The notes: generated by a model from the sequence alone, not told the origin. A DNA stretch of 19,598 nt from Clostridiales bacterium (GCA_019423795.1 JAHZAT010000101.1:1-19598); one strand, 5' to 3'. Positions 1 to 7,923 are shown, counted from the stretch's first letter. Made by a program: numbers and translations.

Positions 1-61
1 TTGAGGATATTATTGGATTGTATAAATCTTTACTGTAATATTTAAAAATGTGATAAAGTAT

Positions 62-272
62 AAAAGCTCTTCGAGCAGGATTATCCTGCCACAGGTAGGA
101 AGCGACGGACAAAAGCTTGTGATGGATGGTTTGACAATGAACATGAGAGTTGTAAAATTTCCATCGAAGAATAAAAACTATCGTGTTTGTGGGGGAACAT
201 GCAAATATTAAGAGAGTGAAAGAAAATTGTATGGAATATGTTGGTGCAGCATTTCCAGTAAAATATAATTAA
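62..272 (+). pseudogene. Remnant of a MoeB/ThiF/HesA-like C-terminus, frameshifted
   Basis: Reading from about 62 to the stop at 209-211 gives a short peptide with a DGLTM segment at 125-139, then a basic stretch, then a Cys-Gly pair at 188-193. This resembles the C-terminal end of E1-like MoeB/ThiF/HesA proteins (DGLTM or DALTM followed by a zinc Cys-x-x-Cys-Gly). The first cysteine of that pair is not visible. A run of five G at 191-195 breaks the frame. With one G fewer, the reading continues through another 25 codons to a TAA at 270-272. The stretch upstream of 62 has stops in all frames and the E1 catalytic domain is missing. Bases 3-38 could be the last 11 codons and stop of a preceding plus-strand gene. 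The family assignment rests on a short motif and is tentative. Confidence 0.35.
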
Positions 273-312
273 CGAAAAAAGAACTTTACAAAAACAAAGT
301 TCTTTTTTCGTT
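271..312. terminator. Bidirectional intrinsic terminator
   Basis: A perfect 17-bp inverted repeat (271-287 with 296-312) surrounds an 8-base loop. The arms carry A6 and T6 tracts, so a T-rich tail is formed on either strand. It lies just past the end of the minus-strand regulator gene and just after the stop of the decayed plus-strand frame, so it can serve both converging transcripts. Confidence 0.85.
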
Positions 313-320
313 ATAAGACT

Positions 321-2636
321 TTAAAATCCACCATATACAAGAGCCTGATATAAAACATAAAATTCTTTTTCTGTAAATTCATATTTTGCCAGTTCAGGAA
401 TATGTTCAATACAATTTTTCAAAAGATCAAAAAGATCAGGATCGATATTCAAATGAATATCAGCAATATTATCATAAAAATTCATTCGATATTTTCTCTG
501 AAAGAGCAGGCAATTTCCATGAAATAAGAAATTCAGGATTCGGCTGTTTGTCATCTCAATTTCAAGCTCATTCAATATTTGTTTTAATGCAGAATAGAAA
601 TATTCATTGATATGAACGGAATCCAGTCCCGGCATCAGTTTGCGGACAAATAATAGATTTTCATCGGCAGACCGTAAAGTATAACTCTTCAAAGTAGTAT
701 CTTTTAAAACAGAAAAAGTATCCTGTTGTTTGATCAAAAGGTTCGGAATAATAGAAAATACCGTTGCTTTTTCATTTGATATTAAATCAATGATCGCACG
801 CAGGATTAAAAATGAATGAAGAGGAATACAGTAAGAAACCAGCTTGGTTTTTGGGAAAAAGTAGCTGGAAATCTGGCTTTTTAGATCATCATCAGATAAG
901 ATCAGAACTCCCTGTCCACGATTGATCTTTAAGGCGAGCTGATATAAACGTGATAAATAAGAAGATTCCTTTTCATTAGATGTTTCAGGTATTGCAAACG
1001 AATATATCAGGCGGCGGTTATAATGAAGGTTAAAAATATTGCTGTAATTATTTATGATTATCTGATGGCGTGAGGCAATAATGATCGGGATATGAAAGTC
1101 ATTCAATAGATTTTCACAATAATGCAGAAGAATCGATAAATATTTTTCCTGTGTTTTGGAAATTGTTAAATGATTTTCATTTGCCAGAGCCAGCAGTTTT
1201 TGAACGAGCGGAATCGTATAAGTTACTTCTGGTAGCGTCATTTTTTTGATATTAAAACTGCCATTAAAAACAGAAGAAATATGCAGACATAAATTATCTG
1301 TCAAAGCAGGATCGACACAATAAACAGACTTTGTAAAAAGTTGGCGGATGCTTGATAGAAGCCAGTCTTCAGAATAAGAACCTGTAACATCTTTTAAGTC
1401 AGCTTCATTGCATAAGGTAAAATTACGTGTAAAGTAATCGGATAATTCATAATTAGACTCATTTTCTGCAGATGAATTGAATGAAAGTGTTGAAAAATCA
1501 TTCGCAAAATCGTAAGGCTGTTGATAATTTAATGTGATCGTATCTGGAAAATGCTGCAATACATAGGAACTGGAAATTTTCTGGTCAACGTTACAAGATT
1601 CAGATAAAAATCCAGGTTCGAGATATAGGGTGTTTACTTCTCCTTTTGTATAAGATGAAAACAAACTTTTGCTGACGGCAAATAAAATTTCCTGTTCCAT
1701 TTGGTGGCAGTTATGAATATTTGCAGAAAGTGTCCGTAAAAATTCAACAGAGATCGAAATATTTTTTGCAAGGCGGATAGATTCCTGTTGAATCATGGAC
1801 AGGGTCAATTGCAGAACTTCTATTTCAGACCTTTCATCAAGGGATGGAAAATTCAAGATCACAGGGCTAAGTGTCTGCAAAATGGAGGAATCAAATTTTT
1901 CAGATACAGTTAAAGCAATCAAAGGTATTTCTACTTTGTTTTCATAATAAGTTGCTAATAAATTTACAAAGGAAGAAAGTTCTTCTTGCTGAAAATGAGT
2001 AGAAGAAAGCACAATATTTAAAATGTAACAATGATCTAGGGTATCAAGTTTTTGGGTCAAATGATAGAAATCAGGAATGATTTCAGGAAATTCCAAAAAG
2101 TAGATATCGGATTTTTGAGGAATGAGATTCATCTGTTTTGCACGATCTAACATTTGCCTTAGAAAATATTTTTTACCAGTGCCAAAAGAACCTTTCAAAA
2201 TGATGATTTTAAAAAAATTCTTTGGAAGGTATAAAACAGGAAGTGTCTGATTCATCAGATTATATAAAGAGCCACCTTTTTGACTACCGATGATCGAAAA
2301 AGATTTTGTGGCACTTTGCTGAGTCGGATTTGAGGGTTGACTGATATAGTCTTCGATTTTTGCATTCTTTAAAAGAACATCAGGAAAAGATGCAAATGGA
2401 AATTTATTATGAAGGACGTCTTTCGAGATATAACTCGTAGGGCGTCCGTTTTTTTTGATTAGTATTCCGGTACGGTGCAATTCGTTTAAGGTTCTTGATA
2501 CATTAGAACGGTCAAGAAAAAGCTCCATGGATATGATGAGTGCATTACATTTTTCAAAGGTATAAGAATTATTTTGTATACACTTTGAAGTCTCATCTTT
2601 GATGAACTGTACGATTTTATCTTTATTAGTAGACAT
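321..2636 (-). CDS. LevR-like PRD-containing transcriptional regulator with degenerate AAA+ domain
   Basis: Probable regulator of the divergent PTS operon. Residues 1-70 form a winged helix typical of LevR proteins (RSNVSRTLNEL at 43-53, GRP at 64-66). Residues 115-335 align by eye with the LevR AAA+ module, including a P-loop-like segment (GSFGTGK at 149-155) and the downstream FPSLDERS stretch at 263-270. However, the P-loop Ser/Thr is Lys156, no DE Walker B is evident and no GAFTGA sigma-54 contact loop can be found. A PRD-like domain carries His452 and a second PRD carries His706. The EIIA-like region at 516-620 has Ser-Arg-His where family members have Thr-His-Gly, so the usual phospho-His looks displaced. 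The start has a good RBS (GGAGG, minus strand, at 2643-2647). It is divergent from the PTS operon, as expected for its controller. Whether it still acts as a sigma-54 activator is doubtful. Confidence 0.8.
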   Translation of the reverse strand: MSTNKDKIVQFIKDETSKCIQNNSYTFEKCNALIISMELFLDRSNVSRTLNELHRTGILIKKNGRPTSYISKDVLHNKFPFASFPDVLLKNAKIEDYISQPSNPTQQSATKSFSIIGSQKGGSLYNLMNQTLPVLYLPKNFFKIIILKGSFGTGKKYFLRQMLDRAKQMNLIPQKSDIYFLEFPEIIPDFYHLTQKLDTLDHCYILNIVLSSTHFQQEELSSFVNLLATYYENKVEIPLIALTVSEKFDSSILQTLSPVILNFPSLDERSEIEVLQLTLSMIQQESIRLAKNISISVEFLRTLSANIHNCHQMEQEILFAVSKSLFSSYTKGEVNTLYLEPGFLSESCNVDQKISSSYVLQHFPDTITLNYQQPYDFANDFSTLSFNSSAENESNYELSDYFTRNFTLCNEADLKDVTGSYSEDWLLSSIRQLFTKSVYCVDPALTDNLCLHISSVFNGSFNIKKMTLPEVTYTIPLVQKLLALANENHLTISKTQEKYLSILLHYCENLLNDFHIPIIIASRHQIIINNYSNIFNLHYNRRLIYSFAIPETSNEKESSYLSRLYQLALKINRGQGVLILSDDDLKSQISSYFFPKTKLVSYCIPLHSFLILRAIIDLISNEKATVFSIIPNLLIKQQDTFSVLKDTTLKSYTLRSADENLLFVRKLMPGLDSVHINEYFYSALKQILNELEIEMTNSRILNFLFHGNCLLFQRKYRMNFYDNIADIHLNIDPDLFDLLKNCIEHIPELAKYEFTEKEFYVLYQALVYGGF

Positions 2637-2946
2637 TTCAAACCTCCGTTGTTTCTTTTTGGTGCGATATGCTTAAAAATATTATACACTAAAATGACAA
2701 AAAATAAAAATATAATGTACACGAATACTGCACACTAATAAAAAACAATGTAAAATTACCAATTTATATAAAAAAACAGTGTAATAAAAATAAAAAATAG
2801 AGTGTATACCATAAATTTGCAAAAGAACTTGCACTGAGGTAGGATGAGCTCAAGTGATGTAGACGTCATACAAAACAGCAGCTTGTAAAACACATTACAA
2901 GAAGCAAAAAAACTTATTTAAAAATTACAAAAGGAGGGTTGTTTCC
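2637..2946. promoter_or_regulatory. Divergent regulatory region with repeated AGTGTA motifs
   Basis: This 310-base AT-rich gap holds the promoters of the regulator and the PTS operon. On the minus strand a TATAAT lies at 2681-2686, about 45 bases before the regulator start, with no good -35. AGTGTA occurs on the plus strand at 2778-2783 and 2811-2816 and on the minus strand at 2685-2690; a near copy (CACACT) lies at 2731-2736. In three of these, AGTG sits directly before a -10-like hexamer. A 7-bp hairpin (2882-2888 with 2895-2901) lies in the presumed operon leader. No convincing sigma-54 -24/-12 element (GG, 10 bases, GC) was found. The RBS AGGAGG at 2932-2937 serves the EIIA gene. Confidence 0.5.
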
Positions 2947-3342
2947 ATGATCGATATCATTATTGCAACACATGGAAATCTTGCAGAAGGACTAAAAGAT
3001 GCAGTCAGTCTTGTTGTTGGTGAGCAGGAGAATTTAGAGTGTATCGGACTTCGACATGAAGACAGCATTGATACATTTATTGAAAATGTAAAGGAGCTGG
3101 CACAGAGAACAGAGAATGATGTTTTATTTCTTACAGATCTGCTTGGCGCAAGTCCTTATAATGCAACAGCACAGGCAATGAATCATTGCAAAAATAAAAA
3201 AATTGTGAGTGTTTCTGGTGTTAATTTACCGATGGTAATAGAAGCAGTATTTAAAAGAGACACAATGGAAGTCACAGAACTTGCGGATGATCTTGTAGAG
3301 ATCGCAAGCCAGGGAATTGCAAAACTTGCATTTGAACTATAA
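2947..3342 (+). CDS. PTS system mannose-family EIIA component
   Basis: Cytoplasmic phosphocarrier that takes phosphate from HPr and passes it to the partner EIIB. At 131 aa it is the length of a stand-alone EIIA-Man domain. It begins with the family signature IIATHG, placing the phosphorylated histidine at His9. The second conserved segment, LTDLLGASP, is at 62-70 with Asp64. AGGAGG nine bases before the ATG fixes the start. It is the first gene of a seven-gene operon and is followed after 49 bases by EIIB. The family assignment is secure; the substrate cannot be read from this subunit. Confidence 0.95.
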   Translation: MIDIIIATHGNLAEGLKDAVSLVVGEQENLECIGLRHEDSIDTFIENVKELAQRTENDVLFLTDLLGASPYNATAQAMNHCKNKKIVSVSGVNLPMVIEAVFKRDTMEVTELADDLVEIASQGIAKLAFEL

Positions 3343-3391
3343 AAAAATGAGCTATAAAAAGAAAACAGATTAAAGAAAGGAAGAAGAGAAT

Positions 3392-3871
3392 ATGAGTAAT
3401 ATTGTATTAGCAAGAATTGATGACCGATTGATCCATGGACAGGTTATGACGGCATGGGTTCAGTATACAGGAGGAAATGAAATCGTCATCGCAGATGATA
3501 AAGTAGCAAATGATCCATTTTTAAGTGCAGTAATCACAGGAGCGGTACCAAAACATTTAAAAGCAGAAGCAATGACACTTGAAAAAGCAGCAGATTATCT
3601 AAAGAAAGAAAAAGATAATGAAGATAAGAAATTTATTGTGCTGGCTAAAGGACCAGAGGCATATGAAAGTCTGATTGAAAAAGGTGTCGATATAACAGAA
3701 ATTAATTTAGGAGGTATGGGATCAAAACAGGAACGAAGCAAATTATACAAAAATATTTCAGCCAGTGATTCAGAAAGAGAATTATTCAAAAAGATCATGG
3801 CACAGAATGTACATGTCTATATTCAGGTAGTTCCGAATATGGAAAAAGTTGAACTTGAGAAAGCATTATAG
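3392..3871 (+). CDS. PTS system mannose/fructose/sorbose-family EIIB component
   Basis: Cytoplasmic subunit that accepts phosphate from EIIA and phosphorylates the sugar as it crosses the membrane. The 159-aa protein has the signature ARIDDRLIHGQV at 7-18, with the active-site His15 in the RLIHGQ loop typical of the mannose-family EIIB fold. A conserved-looking NLGGMG lies in the C-terminal half (around 125-130). The start ATG follows a purine-rich RBS. The gene lies 15 bases before EIIC, so translation is probably coordinated. EIIA and EIIB are separate genes here, not fused as in E. coli ManX. Confidence 0.95.
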   Translation: MSNIVLARIDDRLIHGQVMTAWVQYTGGNEIVIADDKVANDPFLSAVITGAVPKHLKAEAMTLEKAADYLKKEKDNEDKKFIVLAKGPEAYESLIEKGVDITEINLGGMGSKQERSKLYKNISASDSERELFKKIMAQNVHVYIQVVPNMEKVELEKAL

Positions 3872-3886
3872 AAAGAGAGGTTATAT

Positions 3887-4651
3887 ATGGAAGTAACAAT
3901 TGTACAGGCATTATTAATTGGTCTGATTTATTATTTAGGAGCAAATGGAACACCATGGTTAACAGTTAATATGAGCTGGGCATTAAGAAGACCTTTGATC
4001 TCAGGTATCATGGTCGGTCTAATCTTAGGAGATCCAGTCAAAGGGTGTATCGTAGGTGCTGCGATCAACGTAACTTATTTGGCACAGATCACAGCTGGTG
4101 GTGCACAGACAATGGATGAAGGTCTTGCAGGAACAGTTGGAACAGCATTAGCAATCATTTCAAATACATCTGCCGGAGTCGCGGTAACATTAGCCGTACC
4201 AATTTCTCTTCTTGGAAATTTACTTTGGATGGTATACATGACAGGAGATATTTTTATTGTACATAGAATGGATAAAGTAGCAGCATCAGGAGATATCAAA
4301 AAGATCATTTTCTATAATATTGTGCCATCACAGATTTTTAAATGCATCATCTACACAATTCCAGTAGCAATCGTTGTGTTCAGTGGATCCGGTGCAGTGA
4401 CAAATATGTTAAATGCATTACAGGGAACACCAGTGATCGATGTATTAAGTACGATCGGAACAATCCTGCCAGCACTTGGAATTGCGATGAATTTTAAAGC
4501 AATCTTATCAAATACAGGTGCAAAAGCATATTTATATATGTTATTAGGATTTATCTTATCAATTTATTTGAACCTGCCAATGGTAGTAATTGGTGTACTT
4601 GCAGTGATTTTAGCGCTGTTACAGAAAGATGACAATGTTCAGGCAGTATAG
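3887..4651 (+). CDS. PTS system mannose/fructose/sorbose-family EIIC component
   Basis: Membrane subunit that forms the sugar translocation path together with EIID. The 254-aa protein is almost entirely hydrophobic helices. It shows the EIIC landmarks: a Gly-rich first helix, RRPLISGIMVGLILGDPVKG around 34-53, and an Ala/Gly-rich stretch around 56-80 (INVTYLAQITAGGAQTMDEG). The C-terminus is a hydrophobic pair of helices ending in a short charged tail. The start is preceded by GAGAGG. The gene ends nine bases before EIID. Substrate specificity is not predictable from the sequence alone. Confidence 0.95.
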   Translation: MEVTIVQALLIGLIYYLGANGTPWLTVNMSWALRRPLISGIMVGLILGDPVKGCIVGAAINVTYLAQITAGGAQTMDEGLAGTVGTALAIISNTSAGVAVTLAVPISLLGNLLWMVYMTGDIFIVHRMDKVAASGDIKKIIFYNIVPSQIFKCIIYTIPVAIVVFSGSGAVTNMLNALQGTPVIDVLSTIGTILPALGIAMNFKAILSNTGAKAYLYMLLGFILSIYLNLPMVVIGVLAVILALLQKDDNVQAV

Positions 4652-4660
4652 GAGGATGTT

Positions 4661-5485
4661 ATGGGAGAAACAGTACAAAAGAAATTAAGTAAAAAAGATA
4701 TTATCAAGTCCTATTTGATTTGGACATTTTTCAGTCATTCAACATATAACTATGAAAGAATGCAGGCATCCGGTGTGTTACATGCGATCGCCCCAAGTTT
4801 GGAAAAGTTATATGGAAAAGATACACAGGAATTAAGAGAAGCATGCGAACGTCATATGGAATTCTTCAATACAGAACCAAACGTTGGTGGTTGCATCTTA
4901 GGTATCACATTAGCATTAGAAGAGCAGAAAGCAAATGGAGAAGATGTAGACCCTGAAATGATCTCAAGTATCAAAACAGGATTAATGGGACCATTAGCTG
5001 GTATCGGAGATACGATCTGGCAAGGTACATTATCACCAATTGCTTTAGGAATTATTCTTGGAATGGCTAAAGTTGGAAACTTTATGGGACCACTTATTTA
5101 CCTTCTGACAATCGGAATCGTCTTATTTGGATTAGGTTATGTTTCTTATACAAAAGGTTACTACATGGGACGTGAAGGAATCGGAAAGATCATCGGAAGT
5201 GGATTATTAAACAGAGTAACAGAAAAAGCAACAGTTGTAGGAGCAACAGTACTTGGTGGATTAACAGCTTCTTATGTAACGATCCAGTCTGGTTTAAAAT
5301 TACACTTAAGTACAGGAACATTAGATGTACAGACAGCAGTATTAGACAGCATTTTTAAAGGAATCCTGCCATTAACAATTACATTATTAACTGTATTTTT
5401 ATTAAAGAAAAAAGTAAATGTAAATGTTATTTTATTAATTCTGATCGCAATCGGAGCTGTAGGAACATTAATTGGATTCTTCTAA
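4661..5485 (+). CDS. PTS system mannose/fructose/sorbose-family EIID component
   Basis: Second membrane subunit of the mannose-type permease, unique to this PTS family. The 274-aa protein has the characteristic amphipathic N-terminal half (about 1-100), containing MQASGVLHAIAP at 34-45 and EFFNTEPNVGG at 67-77. The signature GPLAGIGDT follows at 110-118. Hydrophobic segments come next at roughly 123-160, 185-205 and 228-272. The upstream stop codon of EIIC is part of the RBS (TAGGAGG), which indicates translational coupling. With this gene the window encodes a complete IIA-IIB-IIC-IID permease. Confidence 0.95.
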   Translation: MGETVQKKLSKKDIIKSYLIWTFFSHSTYNYERMQASGVLHAIAPSLEKLYGKDTQELREACERHMEFFNTEPNVGGCILGITLALEEQKANGEDVDPEMISSIKTGLMGPLAGIGDTIWQGTLSPIALGIILGMAKVGNFMGPLIYLLTIGIVLFGLGYVSYTKGYYMGREGIGKIIGSGLLNRVTEKATVVGATVLGGLTASYVTIQSGLKLHLSTGTLDVQTAVLDSIFKGILPLTITLLTVFLLKKKVNVNVILLILIAIGAVGTLIGFF

Positions 5486-5500
5486 AAAGAAGGTGAAGAT

Positions 5501-6265
5501 ATGAAAATCATTTTAAATGCAGATGACTTTGGAATGACGCATGAGGCAAATCTTGGAATAGAAAAAGCGATGCAGGAAGGATATTGTTCACAGACATCAG
5601 TTGTTGCAAACACAAATTATTTTGATGAAGCAGTAGAAATTGCACAAAAACATGGATTTATGGATAAAGTTGGTCTTCATATTAATTTATTTGATGGAAC
5701 ACCATTAACTGGTGGAATAAAAAAACTTAAGAAATATGCCCGGTCTGATATGTTTGATTACAGACCGGGGATCATCTACAGCCATCTTCCATTTTATAAA
5801 GACGAGATTGGAGAAGAACTGGAGGCACAGATCCAGAAATACAAAAAAGCTGGTTTTTCGTTAATGAATATCGATTCACATCATTGTGCATTTTATGATA
5901 TCCCAGTTTTATTTGCTCTGATCCCATTATTAAAAAAATATCGGTTTGAATCCGTGAGATATATCGGAAACAGTTATTTCAATGGCACATGGTTCCGAAA
6001 AAAATACGGAAAGTACTGGATCGAAACGATGGATAAAACAGGACTTCGGCATGTCAATTATTCAAGCAGTGTGGCAACATACGATAAGAATATGAAAAAA
6101 CGAAGCCCTAAACTGATCCGTGAAAAAAATGTGGAAGTTTATGTACATCCGGTATTGATCGGTGATCATCTGATTGATAATTATACAGGAGGAACTCATC
6201 TGAAAGAAAGTTTTTATAGAACAGGATTAGCGAAAAAGCAATTTATTACATCAAAGGATATATAG
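5501..6265 (+). CDS. ChbG/YdjC-family carbohydrate deacetylase
   Basis: Predicted cytoplasmic metal-dependent deacetylase of the ChbG/YdjC family, whose studied members remove acetyl groups from N-acetylated sugars such as diacetylchitobiose phosphate. The 254-aa protein starts with the family signature NADDFGMT (6-13) carrying the Asp8-Asp9 pair. It keeps the metal-ligand histidines in GLHINLFDGTPL (His60) and IDSHH (His127/His128), and has a later HP at 216-217. Its position 15 bases behind EIID suggests it acts on the imported sugar phosphate, which implies an N-acyl substituent. This substrate inference comes from context, not from the sequence itself. Confidence 0.85.
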   Translation: MKIILNADDFGMTHEANLGIEKAMQEGYCSQTSVVANTNYFDEAVEIAQKHGFMDKVGLHINLFDGTPLTGGIKKLKKYARSDMFDYRPGIIYSHLPFYKDEIGEELEAQIQKYKKAGFSLMNIDSHHCAFYDIPVLFALIPLLKKYRFESVRYIGNSYFNGTWFRKKYGKYWIETMDKTGLRHVNYSSSVATYDKNMKKRSPKLIREKNVEVYVHPVLIGDHLIDNYTGGTHLKESFYRTGLAKKQFITSKDI

Positions 6266-6284
6266 TAGAATAAAGGAGATAAAA

Positions 6285-6917
6285 ATGACAAAGGAAGAAG
6301 TAATTCTTAAATTAAAGGACATTGGATTATTAGCAGTAGTACGTGTTGAAACGATCGAGCGAGGATATGAGATCGCTCAGGGATGCCTTGACGGGGGCGT
6401 TGGAGCATTAGAGATCAGTTATACAAATAATAATGCAGGAACAGTCATTGCAGCATTAAAAGAAAAATTTGGAGATCAGCTGATTGTTGGAGCAGGAACT
6501 GTTTTAGATGGAACAACAGCAAGACTTGCGATCATGAATGGGGCACAGTTTATTATCGCACCATGTTATGATGAGGACGTTCAGGAAATGTGTAATCTGT
6601 ATCAGATTCCATATGCTCCAGGATGTACAAGCTATACAGAAATGTTAACAGCATTAAAAGCAGGTGCTTCATTTATCAAAGCCTTCCCAATTTCTAATTA
6701 TTATGGACCAGACCTTGCAAAAGTTATCAAAGTTCCATGCCCACAGGTACCTATTATGGCATCAGGAGGAGCAAATTTTGATAATTTGGCAACATGGTTT
6801 AAAAATGGAGTTGATTGTGTAGGGCTTGGAGGACTTTTAACAAAAGGAACAACAGAGGAAATTGCAGCAAATGCTAAGAGATTACGTGAAATTGTGTTAG
6901 AAGTGAGAGAAGGGTGA
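6285..6917 (+). CDS. KDPG/KHG-family class I aldolase
   Basis: Predicted Schiff-base aldolase that cleaves a 2-keto-3-deoxy-6-phosphosugar acid (or 4-hydroxy-2-ketoglutarate) to pyruvate plus an aldehyde. The 210-aa protein has the single TIM barrel of the family, with the catalytic Glu at 43 (LEIS), GAGTV at 69-73, and the Schiff-base Lys132 in FIKAFP. Some positions near the active site depart from the usual pattern: APCYDED replaces the SP-containing loop, AFP replaces L/FFP, and ASGG replaces PTGG. Substrate preference may therefore differ from KDPG. AAAGGAG precedes the start, and the dehydrogenase gene follows after 8 bases. Confidence 0.88.
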   Translation: MTKEEVILKLKDIGLLAVVRVETIERGYEIAQGCLDGGVGALEISYTNNNAGTVIAALKEKFGDQLIVGAGTVLDGTTARLAIMNGAQFIIAPCYDEDVQEMCNLYQIPYAPGCTSYTEMLTALKAGASFIKAFPISNYYGPDLAKVIKVPCPQVPIMASGGANFDNLATWFKNGVDCVGLGGLLTKGTTEEIAANAKRLREIVLEVREG

Positions 6918-6925
6918 GATCATAA

Positions 6926-7864
6926 ATGAGTACAATTTTAGTAACACCAAGAGGATATGCTAAATATGGACAGGAGGCAGCAAAAAAGCTTGAAGCACTT
7001 GGATATGAGATGGACATCAACGACACAGGGAAACCAGTGCCAAGAGAAGTTTTTATGGAAAAAGCAAAAGAAGCAACAGGAATCATCGTTGGTGTGGATG
7101 AACTGGATGAAGACTTATTAAGACAGTGCAAAAATTTAAAAGCAATCGTGAAATTTGGTGTTGGAACAGACAACATTGACTTGAAAGTCTGCGAAGAACT
7201 TAGAATTAAAGTAGGAAGATGTCTTGGAACTAATTCAAATGCGGTTGCAGAACTTACCGTAGGAATGATGTTTGCGTGTGCAAGAGATCTTGTAGCCAAT
7301 GCGATCACTGTCAAAAATGGTGGTTGGATAAAACCTACTGGTTTTGAATTAAAAGGAAAAAAACTTGGAATCGCAGGATTTGGAAATATCGGAAAAAATG
7401 TTGCAAGAATGGCAGAAGGAATCGGTATGGAAATTCTTGTATATGATGTTTTTGATATTCCGCAGAATGTACTGGAAGAATATAGTGCAGTGCAGACGAC
7501 TATGGATCAGATTTTAAAAGAATGTGATTTTATCACATTGCACGTGCCATTGACAGATGAAACAAAAAATATGATTTCTACGAAAGAATTTGATAAAATG
7601 AAACCAAATGCGATTTTAATAAATGCGGCACGAGGAGGAATTGTTGATGAGAAAGCTTTGTATGAAGCGTTAAAAGAACATAAGATTCATTCAAGTGCAT
7701 CTGATGTATTTACAAGCGAACCTCCACAGGGAGAAGACTGGGTGCAGGAATTACTGAAAATGGATAATTTCATCCAGACAGCTCATATCGCATCACGATC
7801 AAAAGAAGCAGAAATTAATACAGTAAATGAAGCAACATACCAGATCACAGAATTATTAAAATAA
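6926..7864 (+). CDS. D-isomer-specific 2-hydroxyacid dehydrogenase (phosphoglycerate dehydrogenase-like)
   Basis: NAD-dependent dehydrogenase interconverting a D-2-hydroxy acid and its 2-keto acid. The 312-aa protein has the nucleotide-binding GFGNIG at 151-156, with Asp174 at the end of the second strand suggesting NAD over NADP. The catalytic set of the family is present: Arg236 in AARGG, Glu265 in TSEPP and His287 in AHIAS. It lacks the C-terminal ACT domain of long SerA enzymes, so a role in serine synthesis is not specifically supported. As the last gene of the PTS operon it probably acts in that catabolic route, for example on a sugar-acid intermediate or on the pyruvate-like product. 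That role is inference. Confidence 0.88.
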   Translation: MSTILVTPRGYAKYGQEAAKKLEALGYEMDINDTGKPVPREVFMEKAKEATGIIVGVDELDEDLLRQCKNLKAIVKFGVGTDNIDLKVCEELRIKVGRCLGTNSNAVAELTVGMMFACARDLVANAITVKNGGWIKPTGFELKGKKLGIAGFGNIGKNVARMAEGIGMEILVYDVFDIPQNVLEEYSAVQTTMDQILKECDFITLHVPLTDETKNMISTKEFDKMKPNAILINAARGGIVDEKALYEALKEHKIHSSASDVFTSEPPQGEDWVQELLKMDNFIQTAHIASRSKEAEINTVNEATYQITELLK

Positions 7865-7880
7865 TAAAAATCAGTAGTTG

Positions 7881-7923
7881 TCACATCTGTGAAGAGATAA
7901 ATCACAGATGTGATGGCATTTTT
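7881..7923 (+). terminator. Intrinsic terminator of the PTS operon
   Basis: A perfect 12-bp stem (TCACATCTGTGA with TCACAGATGTGA, 7881-7892 and 7902-7913) with a 9-base loop is followed by a T5 run at 7919-7923. It sits 17 bases past the dehydrogenase stop. Confidence 0.8.

Noticed and set aside
30..52. Third, inverted copy of the 28-base promoter cassette
   Set aside because: Only the ACAGTAA core and an ACATTTT-like stretch match, separated by extra bases; this is within chance for AT-rich DNA.
2826..2845. TGC...TTGC stretch resembling a sigma-54 promoter before the EIIA gene
   Set aside because: The TTGC of the -12 box is present, but the essential GG of the -24 box reads GC and most other consensus positions fail.
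2858..2871. Possible CcpA cre site in the PTS operon leader
   Set aside because: It has the central CG but four mismatches at conserved positions, including the last two, which is too weak to call.
6874..7314. 146-codon open frame on the minus strand across the dehydrogenase gene
   Set aside because: It is antisense to a clear conserved gene, serine-rich from complementary codons, and has no RBS or recognisable domain.
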